The notes under the pieces were generated by a model that was given only the letters and a program-made list of their open reading frames with translations, ran no database searches and was not told the DNA's origin. 45,262 bases of DNA from Thermoplasmata archaeon (GTDB lineage Archaea > Thermoplasmatota > DTKX01 > VGTL01). Made by a program: the position numbers and the translations under genes. Location of the stretch: positions 1-45,262 of the forward strand of contig JAWCLH010000010.1 in NCBI GenBank assembly GCA_038851035.1, given 5' to 3'. This document shows positions 8,901 through 16,435 of the stretch, piece after piece. The number at the start of each line of letters is the position of its first letter. Position 1 is the first letter of the stretch.

Positions 8901-9936
8901 AAAGCTGTTCAGGGAGGCGGCGGCTGGGGAGCCGGCGCGGGCCCCACCGCCCCGGCCGGCGAAGGTGGTGCGGAAAAGAAAGAGAGCAAGGGCCGCGGGC
9001 ACGCCGGCGGCGACAGCCTGTGTCGGCGAGGGCGAGGAGGTGAAAGCCGCCAGGGCGGAGGAGGGCGAGGAGGAGGCGAGGGAGGAGGCTGGGCTGGAGG
9101 AGGAGGAGCGGAGGGAGGTCGGGGAGGCGGAGAGGGAGGTGGAGGAGGAGGCGCGCGAGATAAAGAGAATCGCGGGCTTAGCGATGGGGACCGTGGAGGA
9201 AAAGGAGGAAGCGAGCGCGGGCGCGGCTAGAGAGGCACCGGAGGCGGAAGGGGCGGGGAGGGGAGTGGCGAAGGTGGAGGAGGCGGGGGTGGAGAGGAGG
9301 TCCGCGGCGCGCCGGAGGCGCAGGAGCGCCCTGCTCGCCGCGCTCGTGGCGGCGATCGCGGTCTCCGGGATATACCTCGCGCTTTTCTATCACCCCGTTT
9401 CTGCAGCGCCGGGAGCGCCCGTGATAGATGGGAAATTCGCGGATTGGTCTAGCGTCCCGAAGCATCTGGACCCCCCGGGCGACCAGCCGCTCAACCCGGG
9501 AATCAACATCGTCGAGTGGGCGGCGCTCTCGAAGGAGGGCTCACTTTATGTCTATATCAGAACCCAGGGCAACATTCTCAGCGGTGCAAAGAATTCGACG
9601 ACGAAGATGTACGACTACGACATCTTGCGAATCTATCTGGACGCCGACCTGAGCGCCGCCACGGGCTTCCAGGTCGGGGGCGTGGGAGCAGAGTACATGG
9701 TCGCGATCATCGGCTGGGAGAACAAGGCGCAGGAGATGAGGTACTACTCCTTCACCGACAACCTGACGAGTCCGTGGCTGCCCCTGTCCGTGAGCGGCCT
9801 GACGACAATGAGGGCGTCGGGCAGGGAGCTAGAGGTCAGGGTCAGGTTCAGCGACCTCGGCGAGGAGAGCCTCTCACCCAATCTTATCGTCATCGAGCTC
9901 AGCGACGCTGCGGGGAGCTACGACCGCACGGAGTGA
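5947..9936 (+). CDS. Giant DUF835/Trp-repeat membrane protein with external domain
   Basis: A 1329-residue protein with five parts. Residues 1-155 match DUF835 (LVILLEGIEYLITYNGFD followed by RFVQRINDLV and ITLDPATLD). Residues about 180-985 form eight helical repeats of about 109 residues; each has one Trp followed by a Gly and aromatic or aliphatic residue (W189, 298, 407, 507, 616, 727, 836, 938). Most also carry an MDTTGFE-like motif about 45 residues later. Residues about 1025-1115 are acidic and low-complexity. A run of Arg precedes a single membrane helix (about 1127-1147). Residues 1148-1329 form an external beta domain (VIDGKFADW, LDADLSAATG, GAEYMV) like the CBM9-type domains of the next protein. 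The basic run predicts a cytoplasmic N-terminus. It likely links an external ligand-binding domain to the KaiC-like ATPase coded 13 bases upstream. Confidence 0.85.
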   Translation: MKFVLEQGVTYLVKEPKPDSSFSLFSSLVKGGARGFCITRVHPKRIRKKYELGDTQMLWITTSEIPDERCVHPSDLAKLNIAISEALKNPENLVILLEGIEYLITYNGFDSILRFVQRINDLVMVTGCRFIITLDPATLDTGSLHILERDLIPIEDPNKLELAAGAPEAATEERAELWRRPLEEKLVGWRQKGFSTEALERALEAGREEALKAFEQFEASVARAEAIERELRAMDLTGLEAEADRVRAKLRNPATVKEAEDEFLVLQISLERRRKEEQRRRAEEQRLREAIEARIKEWGEQGYDVSPLKALSGAPYEELRAEFERFEAAIQRLRELREELLLMDTTGFEGEVEAIKSRLMSPARVSELEDDIFRLKILIERHRKEERRRKEEEERARAELASKIEAWKAEGFDVSGLQGWEGWPLERAREAVAAFERDVAELKRLEGELALLPLKDADAERARLMPLLRHVSKLKEARAELARLRSMVEKSGEELQREEYLRKIEEWRALGYNVERLKELEKGDLAALQKEFVVFKIRVHRLNELKGELGLIDTTGLEAEVAALEPLFRDVNKIPELEAKLTELRLRARARLEEARIKKEEVARLKSELVEKMSVWASQGFSVSKLEELMERERDLEKLRAEFDAFETAVVRLRELRARLRALDTKGFEKELSEVESLLNDPAKVQAAEGAVAALERLIETRRDEARRQAAEEERWKRKAQEKIQAWKSRGIRVDMLERALQEGVEPFKKALSDFSLRLERLRGLTEEFKTLDTRGLETEAEAVKERLGDIENVEGAACALEELKAKIAEREERERREREERRLEREAYAKKLIEWASRGLAVDRLEKIIDGDIALVRAEFERFENGLKRLEELRAALAKMDVCGFEAEAEALGARLNRPELADELARELEELRERVEKKRREEEARLAELRARVDAWAREGLHVERLREAEKKGLAELEASVAEFERGLAELRRLEEMQRELRAKLFREAAAGEPARAPPPRPAKVVRKRKRARAAGTPAATACVGEGEEVKAARAEEGEEEAREEAGLEEEERREVGEAEREVEEEAREIKRIAGLAMGTVEEKEEASAGAAREAPEAEGAGRGVAKVEEAGVERRSAARRRRRSALLAALVAAIAVSGIYLALFYHPVSAAPGAPVIDGKFADWSSVPKHLDPPGDQPLNPGINIVEWAALSKEGSLYVYIRTQGNILSGAKNSTTKMYDYDILRIYLDADLSAATGFQVGGVGAEYMVAIIGWENKAQEMRYYSFTDNLTSPWLPLSVSGLTTMRASGRELEVRVRFSDLGEESLSPNLIVIELSDAAGSYDRTE

Positions 9937-10236
9937 GTCGGGAGGAGAATCGGTGCGATGAATGGGAAGGTCTCCGGCTTGTGTAGGGGACCTGAAGAGA
10001 GGGTGAGGGGCCGCCTGAGCTTCATGAGCGGGAGGGCTGAGTTTCTCCGTCGCGGGTGGGGTTGGGAGGGAGCCGGAGGCACGAGCCGGGGCCACGGGGA
10101 CCATAAGCTCCTCCGAATTCGGAAGGGCTGGAACACGCCGGTTGGGGACGGGGCGGGGTCCGAAAGAATTAAAATCCCTGAAGCGGGTATCACCTTTGAT
10201 ATTGTCGGGGCTCCGTGACTAGGAGCGGGCTTGAAC
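9937..10236. other. 300-base spacer between the two membrane-protein genes
   Basis: No convincing gene. An 86-codon open frame (9958-10218) has a Gly/Arg-rich product without recognisable features. Two weak AT-rich elements (near 10166-10174 and 10195-10203) could act as a TATA box for the next gene, so that gene may have its own promoter. Confidence 0.4.
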
Positions 10237-12927
10237 ATGGGCGATGAAAAAAGCGGTGAGAGGAAGGCGAACGGGGACAGCGAGAGAGGACCGCCGCAGC
10301 CACCGCTTCCGCCCGTTCCCGAGCCGGAGCCGCTGAGGGATTTTGAGATCAGGGATATGGTAGAGGAGTACATGAGGTCCAGAGAAGGGCAGCTCGAGGC
10401 GGCGGACGCGGAGGAGGTCGAGGAGGGGGGAGGGGAAGGGAGACTTGAGGGAAAATTGGGGGACGAGGGAGCCGCGAGGGCGGAGGAGGAGGCTGGTGGA
10501 AAAGCCGCGGAGAGGGGAGCCGCGGAGGCGGAGGAGGTCGTGGAAAAACCGGCGGAGGGGGAGGGCGCGAAAGAACCGGCAGAGAGAAGGGTCGTAGGAA
10601 TGGGGGAGGGAGTGGGGGAAGTCCCGACCGGCGGGGAGATGGCCAGAGCGGCGGAGGGGACGGAGGGTGAGAAGGAACAGGCTGCGACGAGCGAGCTAAC
10701 GCCGAGGGCTGTGAGAAAGCTCACATTGAGTAACCGCGGGGGTCCACCCGGCGGCGGAGCACCGGAGAGCTCCGGACTAATCAATGGAAGGGGCCCTGCA
10801 ACACCGGAAGCACCGCGCAGAGCCGAGGCTGGCGGCATGGTGAACCGCCGAGGGCGCGGCATGGTCAATGGTCTCGTGAACGGCCGGAGGGGCGCTGTGA
10901 ATGGCCTCGTCAACGGCGTCCCCCGCGCCCGCAGGGGTCTGGTCAATGGGGCACTCGTCAACGGCGAGGGCGCGCGGAACGGCCGCGGCATTATCAACGG
11001 GCGTGGCGTCATCAATGGCGAGGGCCTGACCAACGGAAGAAAAATGGGAATTCAGGAGCTCCCCCCACGCGAGAGCCGCACGGGCGCAAAGCTTGTGGTG
11101 GCGGTGGCGGTTGTGGCGGTCGTTCTGATTCTCCTCGCGCTCTACCTCATTCCCCTAATGGCCGGGAAGGGGATGAGCGTGGACGGCGTCTTCTCCGACT
11201 GGGAGGGCGTGCGCAAATACCACGATGAGGTCCAGGACCAGCCCAACCCACAGGTCAACATCCTCGAGACCGCACTCCAAATCGGCCAGCAGGACGCATT
11301 CTTCTATGTGAGGGTTGAGGGGAAGATGCTCGGCGGGAGGGGGGGAGGAGTCGACAGCGTGTGCATATTCGTTGACGCCGACCGCAACCCGCTCACCGGG
11401 TATCCTGTCGGGGGCGCCGGGGCGGAGAGCGTGCTCGTCGTCGATGGGTGGGATGGAAGGGTTCAGAGCTGCGGTCTCTATAGGTTCGGAAAAGACGCAT
11501 CGAGGCCCACGGCCGACTGGAACTCGAAGTCCCCCTCGGGCCCGGGTCGCGCAGCCGTGAGCGGGTCCCAGCTAGAGACGCAGGCACCGCTGAAGGAGCT
11601 CGGCGTCGAGGGTAAGCAGAGACTCAACGTGCTGGTCTGCACACGGGACGGCTCGGGCGCTGAGGACCTCTCGCTGGTCATGGGCACCGATAGAGCCGCC
11701 CTCAAAGCGGTCTGGACGACGACAGGCCCCGAGAGGGTGGAGCCCGGAGCTGCGGGCGTGGAGATGCTAAGAATCGAGCTCAGCGCCGAGGGTGGCAGCG
11801 CAACTGTCTCGGGCCTCAACATAACCCTCGCGGGTGCCGGGGGCGGCGCGTGGGCCGACAGGGTTTCCCTCGTCTCGGCCGCGGGCTTCGAGCTCCCCGG
11901 CTCATCGACCGTGCCCTCAGGGGGGAGGGCCGTCCTGCGCATCCAGCCGCCGCTCGAGGTTCCAACCGCGGGGGCCGTCGTCCTGAAGGTAGCTGTGTCG
12001 CTCTCGGCCGGCGCGCAGAGGGGAGGGGCGGTGGGGCTCGGCATCGCCTCGCCGGCCGACATTCAGGCGAACACCAAGGCCGTGACGCTCCAGGCCTTCC
12101 CCTCCAGATTGAGCTACATCGGAACACCCGCGGCCGGGATAGTGGTCGACGGCGCTTTCGCCGATTGGGACGGAAAACCCTCCCACCCCGACCCCACCCA
12201 AGACGCGGAAAACCCGAACATAGACATCTCAGACTTCCGCACCGCCAGCGACGGCTCCTCGCTCTTCTTCTGCATCGCCGTGCGCGGCGAGATGATGGGC
12301 GGAGTCCTGATACCGGAGCTCAAGGCCAGACCCTCGGGGCCGGGCGGCGGAGGGGGCGGGGGGCCTGTGCAGCTGCCCGTGCTCGTCGGTCAGGACGTTT
12401 TCTATGTTTTCATAGACACCGACTTCAACAGCAACACAGGATATAGCGGCGGCCTGCCCTTGGGAGCTGAATACATGGTCAGTGTGGCGGGCCGGTCTGG
12501 AGTCATTGTGTCGCGGACCGTGCACAGATTCGAGGGTGGGAGCGCGAGGCACGAGTGGCGGTGGAGCCCCGGGACGGAAATCGAGGCCGCGAGGGATCTT
12601 TCGAGGCTCGAGGCCGGCGTCCCCCTGACCGCGATCGGCTCGCCCTCTGGCAACATCAGCCTCTTCTATTACAGCACTGACTGGAGGAAGGATAAGGATA
12701 CAGGCGACAGGGTGGAGCACGACCTCGGTGCGGGCAGGAGCGCGGGGCCCGGCAGGGCTTGTGATTCCGCAACGACAACCGACGAGCCCGACGCACCCCA
12801 GCCACTAGACCCGGAACCATTGCACGCCCCCGAGTTTGGAGAGATGCTCGCTCCCATCTCCGGAGCCGTTGTTATTTTCGCCGTGCTCCGGAGGCTTCGG
12901 CGGAAAGTGGATTCATCCAATCGTTGA
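10237..12927 (+). CDS. Membrane protein with Asn-Gly repeats, two external beta domains and a PEFG-like tail
   Basis: A protein of 896 residues from the ATG (a TTG lies two codons earlier). The N-terminal 165 residues are Pro- then Glu/Ala/Gly-rich and look disordered. Residues about 180-268 hold about a dozen units of the type (M/L)VNG, IING, AVNG or LTNG joined by Gly/Arg. A membrane helix follows (about 286-308), then two external domains that each begin like VDGVFSDWEGV or VDGAFADWDGK and contain IFVDADRNPLTGY or VFIDTDFNSNTGY plus GAE(S/Y), resembling CBM9-like beta sandwiches and the external domain of the preceding protein. Between them is a beta-rich segment. The last 35 residues (APEFGEMLAPISGAVVIF then RRLRRK) look like a PEF/PEFG-type sorting signal: motif, hydrophobic helix, basic end. 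The function is unknown; surface binding with a repeat-rich cytoplasmic tail is the likely arrangement. Confidence 0.82.
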   Translation: MGDEKSGERKANGDSERGPPQPPLPPVPEPEPLRDFEIRDMVEEYMRSREGQLEAADAEEVEEGGGEGRLEGKLGDEGAARAEEEAGGKAAERGAAEAEEVVEKPAEGEGAKEPAERRVVGMGEGVGEVPTGGEMARAAEGTEGEKEQAATSELTPRAVRKLTLSNRGGPPGGGAPESSGLINGRGPATPEAPRRAEAGGMVNRRGRGMVNGLVNGRRGAVNGLVNGVPRARRGLVNGALVNGEGARNGRGIINGRGVINGEGLTNGRKMGIQELPPRESRTGAKLVVAVAVVAVVLILLALYLIPLMAGKGMSVDGVFSDWEGVRKYHDEVQDQPNPQVNILETALQIGQQDAFFYVRVEGKMLGGRGGGVDSVCIFVDADRNPLTGYPVGGAGAESVLVVDGWDGRVQSCGLYRFGKDASRPTADWNSKSPSGPGRAAVSGSQLETQAPLKELGVEGKQRLNVLVCTRDGSGAEDLSLVMGTDRAALKAVWTTTGPERVEPGAAGVEMLRIELSAEGGSATVSGLNITLAGAGGGAWADRVSLVSAAGFELPGSSTVPSGGRAVLRIQPPLEVPTAGAVVLKVAVSLSAGAQRGGAVGLGIASPADIQANTKAVTLQAFPSRLSYIGTPAAGIVVDGAFADWDGKPSHPDPTQDAENPNIDISDFRTASDGSSLFFCIAVRGEMMGGVLIPELKARPSGPGGGGGGGPVQLPVLVGQDVFYVFIDTDFNSNTGYSGGLPLGAEYMVSVAGRSGVIVSRTVHRFEGGSARHEWRWSPGTEIEAARDLSRLEAGVPLTAIGSPSGNISLFYYSTDWRKDKDTGDRVEHDLGAGRSAGPGRACDSATTTDEPDAPQPLDPEPLHAPEFGEMLAPISGAVVIFAVLRRLRRKVDSSNR
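10774..11040 (+). repeat. Asn-Gly repeat tract inside the coding region
   Basis: This part of the gene encodes about twelve units of a four-residue pattern, hydrophobic-Val/Ile-Asn-Gly, separated by Gly, Arg, Glu and Ala. Codons for the repeated residues vary (aat/aac, ggt/ggc/gga, gtg/gtc/ctc), so the pattern is kept at protein level and is not a recent DNA slippage product. It ends about 20 residues before the membrane helix. Confidence 0.85.
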
Positions 12928-14526
12928 CCGGGGCCGGCTATAATGAGGAGCAACTCTCGGGAGACAATTCCGGGCGGCAATACAGTTAAGGGAGACCTGC
13001 CAGGGCTCCTGTCCCCGCGTGCGCCGACTCGTGTGGAGACCCAATAACCCAGAAAAATCAGCGAGGTCCCAAAAAGAATTCGCTGGCGTGCAGCGGGAGC
13101 TAAAATGCCACCAGCCGTTCAACTCGGAGGGCCTGAGATGGCGTTGAGCTCCTATAACAGAGTGGTGCGACCGACGCCCCGGCCTCGATGGATGCGTGGC
13201 AGCGTTCCAAGCGCTCATCAGGAAGATGCCACAAAATTTCGCCGGGGCTTGAGGGGCTTTAGAGCCCGGAGAAGTTCGATGCCGTCAAACTTGAATCCGC
13301 CCTTTAAGATAGTCATCGCTGATTTTTTCCGGCCCCCATCATGTTTTGTCGGTTGAGGTCTTCACACCCAAATCAAGAGATTTATCCTGATAACGGTTGA
13401 TAAACCTCCCGAAAATGGTCGTGAGGAGAATCAGCATGACATAACCCATTTTCGACTCTCTTGTTGCTTGGAGAGTTTCAATATCACAAATAAAATATCC
13501 CTCCAGCCCTCTGATGGGCGGGTCGAGCCCATTATTTATATTCTTCTGTGATTTTCTCGTGCCGCGATTACTTCCTTCTCGCAGGGATACCTGCCTATCG
13601 GCTTATCGGCTTCCCGGCCCTTGCCTCGTCCAGCATCAGCTGCTATCTTTTCTTCTCAACCCTAAACTTGCTCCGTTTTGTCTCCAGCTGTTCATTAAGA
13701 AATTGCTCCCAGAAATAAGTATGGCTCAACTCATCTTTATGGACTGTCTTCGCGCAATCGAATTCACGGTTATTCAATTCGAATATCCCGAGGTCCATTG
13801 TTTTGAGTGAGGATGTCGCAGTGTCATGTGGTGGCCGTTTCTTTTGCTTGATAGGGGGCAATGAAACTACCTTTTTCTGGTTCTTCATTTGTTCATCTTC
13901 TTATTGCCACCGCTATGGATAGTTGGGAGGCTTCTCTTCTCGACAACCGTCCCAGCGCTCCTCGACGTGAAAGTGAAATTCATCAAACGACGGAATGGGT
14001 GTGTCCGTCACCTCTACCAGAGCTCTTCGCCGTTGCCTGAATTGGAGGGCCCTTCGGCAATCACCATCGATAGGGGACCCCGTGCCCGCTGGCCGACGAG
14101 GCGAGCTTGGGTGTGGGCTCCGGCCCAGCGAGGCCATCGGCTCACGAGTTTCGCTGGGACGCCCGGGGCCTTGGCACCGTGAGTAATAGGAAGTGGCGAA
14201 ATTCCTGCCCGGGGAAACCTAGGCCTCATTGCGTTGGCGACCTTAGGTCGCATGTGTTTCGCTCGTCCTTCGGTCGAATCATCTAGGGTTTGCTATGCAA
14301 ACTCTCGAAATCGCAAACCCCTTTCCCATGTTTGCACGGTGGGGCAAATCGGGGAGAGAGAGGCCAAAGGGCTCCTGAATGGGATGTGGTGGCCTCACTC
14401 GCCCGGTCCATTGCGGGCTTCCGTGTTGGGGTCCCGGCCACGTGATCGACCCGCCGCTCGGGCCCTCGCCCGCCCCGCCACATATTAATATAGCCCAATC
14501 CATTTTCAGGCCGGAGTTGAGCGCCC
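12928..14526. other. 1.6 kb gene-poor stretch with decayed coding traces
   Basis: No gene here is convincing. The middle part (about 13300-13950) is clearly richer in A+T than the neighbours. A minus-strand frame open from about 13600 to a TGA at 13339-13341 gives a product with one hydrophobic helix (MGYVMLILLTTIFGRFIN) and AT-rich codons, but it has no good start and looks like the 3' end of a lost foreign gene. An 81-codon minus-strand frame (13643-13888) is Lys-rich and unrecognised. The right part (about 14000-14460) is GC-rich with small palindromes such as gcgaccttaggtcgc; I checked for RNase P RNA and SRP RNA motifs and saw none. Confidence 0.45.
14482..14490 (+). promoter_or_regulatory. 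TATA box for the second KaiC-like gene
   Basis: The sequence atattaata sits in a GC-rich background about 40 bases before the ATG at 14527. A GGAG at 14513-14516 gives a plausible ribosome binding site in the short leader. Confidence 0.6.
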
Positions 14527-15309
14527 ATGCCTGAGAAGGGCGGCGGGGAAGAGGGCTTCGCGCAGGATCTGCTCAGCGCGATTGAGAGCGAGGTCAGGGG
14601 TTCGCGGAAGAGGGTAAAAACCTTCGTGAACGGCTTCGACGAGGTTCTCGAAGGCGGAATTCCTAAGGGCCACGTGGTTCTGATTGCAGGCTCCGCTGGG
14701 ACGATGAAGTCCTCGCTCGCTTACAGCATCCTATACAGGAACGCACTCGAGGAGGGCAGCAAGGGTCTCTACCTCTCCCTCGAGCAGAACCGGCAGTCGC
14801 TCGAGGACCACATGTACGGCCTCGGCTTGAATTTGCAGAAGGTGGCGGGAAAGGTCGAGATATGGGATCTGGGTCTCCTGCGCTCCAAGCTGATATCGGG
14901 CGAGACCTGGCTCAACCTTCTCAAGAAGGACATCGCGGACCACAAGGCGCGCAACGGCCTAGACCTCGTCGCTCTTGACAGTCTGCCCGCGCTCGACATC
15001 ATCGCCAAGTACAAGGACCCGCGAGAGGAGCTATTCTATTTCTTCGAGTGGCTCAGGGAGCTGGGGGTGACATCCCTCCTGATATCGGAGATGGTCGAGG
15101 GAGTTCTGAAGTACAGCAAGAACGACGAGGACTTTCTAGCGGACGGAATCATCCACCTGAAGATGCAGTTCGTGGACGATGTGCACGTCCAGAGGCGCAT
15201 ACGTGCTGTCAAGATGAGGAACACCAAGCATAGCCTGGACTTCTACACTCTGCTCTTCGAGAACGGCAGATTCTCGATAACTAAGGTCATCGGAAAGGTG
15301 CAGGAGTGA
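14527..15309 (+). CDS. KaiC-like/RAD55-family ATPase
   Basis: A 260-residue single-domain ATPase of the KaiC/RAD55 group. The P-loop is the variant GSAGTMKSS (residues 55-63, K61), typical of archaeal KaiC-like proteins, and the Walker B strand LVALDS is at 147-152. The paired catalytic acids are E86 followed by Gln (SLEQ), so the second Glu of the usual pair is missing and activity may be altered. A short charged N-terminal extension precedes the domain. The C-terminal KMRNTKH segment matches the conserved end of the fold. It is preceded by its own promoter and followed by 388 bases without a gene, so it is probably a single-gene unit. A signalling or regulatory ATPase is likely; the partner is not evident, although the KaiC/DUF835 pair lies about 5-9 kb upstream. 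Confidence 0.87.
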   Translation: MPEKGGGEEGFAQDLLSAIESEVRGSRKRVKTFVNGFDEVLEGGIPKGHVVLIAGSAGTMKSSLAYSILYRNALEEGSKGLYLSLEQNRQSLEDHMYGLGLNLQKVAGKVEIWDLGLLRSKLISGETWLNLLKKDIADHKARNGLDLVALDSLPALDIIAKYKDPREELFYFFEWLRELGVTSLLISEMVEGVLKYSKNDEDFLADGIIHLKMQFVDDVHVQRRIRAVKMRNTKHSLDFYTLLFENGRFSITKVIGKVQE

Positions 15310-15697
15310 GTCCGGTCGAGGTGGAGGCGGGGCGGGAGCGGAGGGAGCGCCAGGGCGCGTTGGGAGTGGCTCGAGGGTTCAGGAGGGGACGGGGAGTCGC
15401 GGGAGTATTGAAGGGCGGGGCCGGAGGCTTGGCGGGGGGCCGGAGGGGTGCGGAGCTCGGGCCGAAGTGGGCTGGGTGCTGCAGAGCCGCTGGGGCTTTG
15501 TGAGGGAGGATGACCAGATGACGTCCGGCTTTAGGAAGGTGGTTTGCGCTGCGCGGTGAAGTCCAGGACCCGGAGAGGATGGGGCGAGAGGGCGAGGGAC
15601 TCGCGGCCACCTTCTCCGGCGGCGGGGCGTACCGCCTGTCCCGTCCCCCTAATTCCAGTGTGAGAAAACCCTCGCCGATCCTGCGGGAGGTTTACGG
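15310..15697. other. 388-base GC-rich spacer
   Basis: A purine-rich, GC-rich stretch between the KaiC-like gene and the DedA gene. Short open frames here code Gly/Arg-rich products that are chance readings of the base bias. No TATA-like element or RNA gene is evident, apart from the GGAGG (15686-15690) that serves the next gene. Confidence 0.4.
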
Positions 15698-16330
15698 TTG
15701 ACGCTCCTCTCGGGAATCGTCGAGTGGGGTATAGACCTCATTATACAGGGCATAGACTATCTGGGCTACGGCGGAATCGTTTTCTTCATGGCGCTCGAGA
15801 GTGCCTGCATACCGATTCCGTCTGAGGTGATAATGCCCCTCGCCGGCCACCTTGCCTGGCGTGGCTCTATGGATGCCGTCCTAGCGATACTGGCGGGCTC
15901 CCTCGGCTCGATGCTGGGGAGTCTCGCGGCCTACCTCGTCGGCCTGAGGCTCGGCAGGCCGTTCCTCGAGAGATACGGGAAGTACCTCCTCATCACCCGC
16001 GCCGAGCTCGAGAGGGCCGAGGCTTGGTTCGCGAGGTACGGCGGAAGGGCGACTCTGATAGCGCGGGTCGTTCCGGTGGTTCGGACTTTCATATCGCTCC
16101 CGGCGGGCATCGGGAAGATGGAGCTAAAGCGCTTTACCCTCTACTCATTCATCGGCTCGGTACCGTGGTGCGCCCTCCTCACATACCTCGGCTATGCCCT
16201 CGGCGACAGCTGGAGAGTCATATTCGACGACTACGGCCATTTCGTTGACGCCGGCATATTCCTCGGAATTCTGGGGCTCGTGCTCTACTTTGTCTGGAAA
16301 AAGAAGAGGAAAACCGGGAGAGGGAAATAA
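15698..16330 (+). CDS. DedA/SNARE-associated family membrane protein
   Basis: A 210-residue polytopic membrane protein of the DedA family (VTT domain). Signature stretches are the early loop FFMALESACIPIPSEVIMP, the Gly-rich GSLGSMLGSLAAYLVGLRLG helix, and the R-x-VPVVRTFISLPAG element that in this family lines a substrate cavity. About five membrane segments are seen and the C-terminus is basic (KKKRKTGRGK). Members are proton-coupled transporters or lipid flippases needed for membrane integrity; the archaeal substrate is unknown. The start is TTG at 15698, supported by GGGAGG seven bases upstream. Confidence 0.9.
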   Translation: MTLLSGIVEWGIDLIIQGIDYLGYGGIVFFMALESACIPIPSEVIMPLAGHLAWRGSMDAVLAILAGSLGSMLGSLAAYLVGLRLGRPFLERYGKYLLITRAELERAEAWFARYGGRATLIARVVPVVRTFISLPAGIGKMELKRFTLYSFIGSVPWCALLTYLGYALGDSWRVIFDDYGHFVDAGIFLGILGLVLYFVWKKKRKTGRGK

Positions 16331-16435
16331 AAGGGTGTTTGAGAGGAGCGGAGAGTGGATTAGCAAGGGTTGATGAGAATCTCCACCCCATCCGGCTATC
16401 GCTGAGGCAAAAACGCCGCCGGTCGCCCCGGGTTT

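Noticed and set aside
9958-10218. 86-codon frame between the DUF835-repeat and Asn-Gly-repeat genes, with a purine-rich run upstream that could act as a ribosome binding site
   Set aside because: The product is Gly/Arg-rich with no fold signal, and GC-rich purine tracts here give many such frames. Kept only as spacer.
14000-14460. GC-rich, palindrome-containing stretch as a candidate RNase P or SRP RNA
   Set aside because: Conserved RNase P core and SRP GGAAG-type motifs were not found on either strand.
15306-15610. Short Gly/Arg-rich frames in the spacer after the second KaiC-like gene
   Set aside because: Both strands are open because of base bias; no start context or motif.
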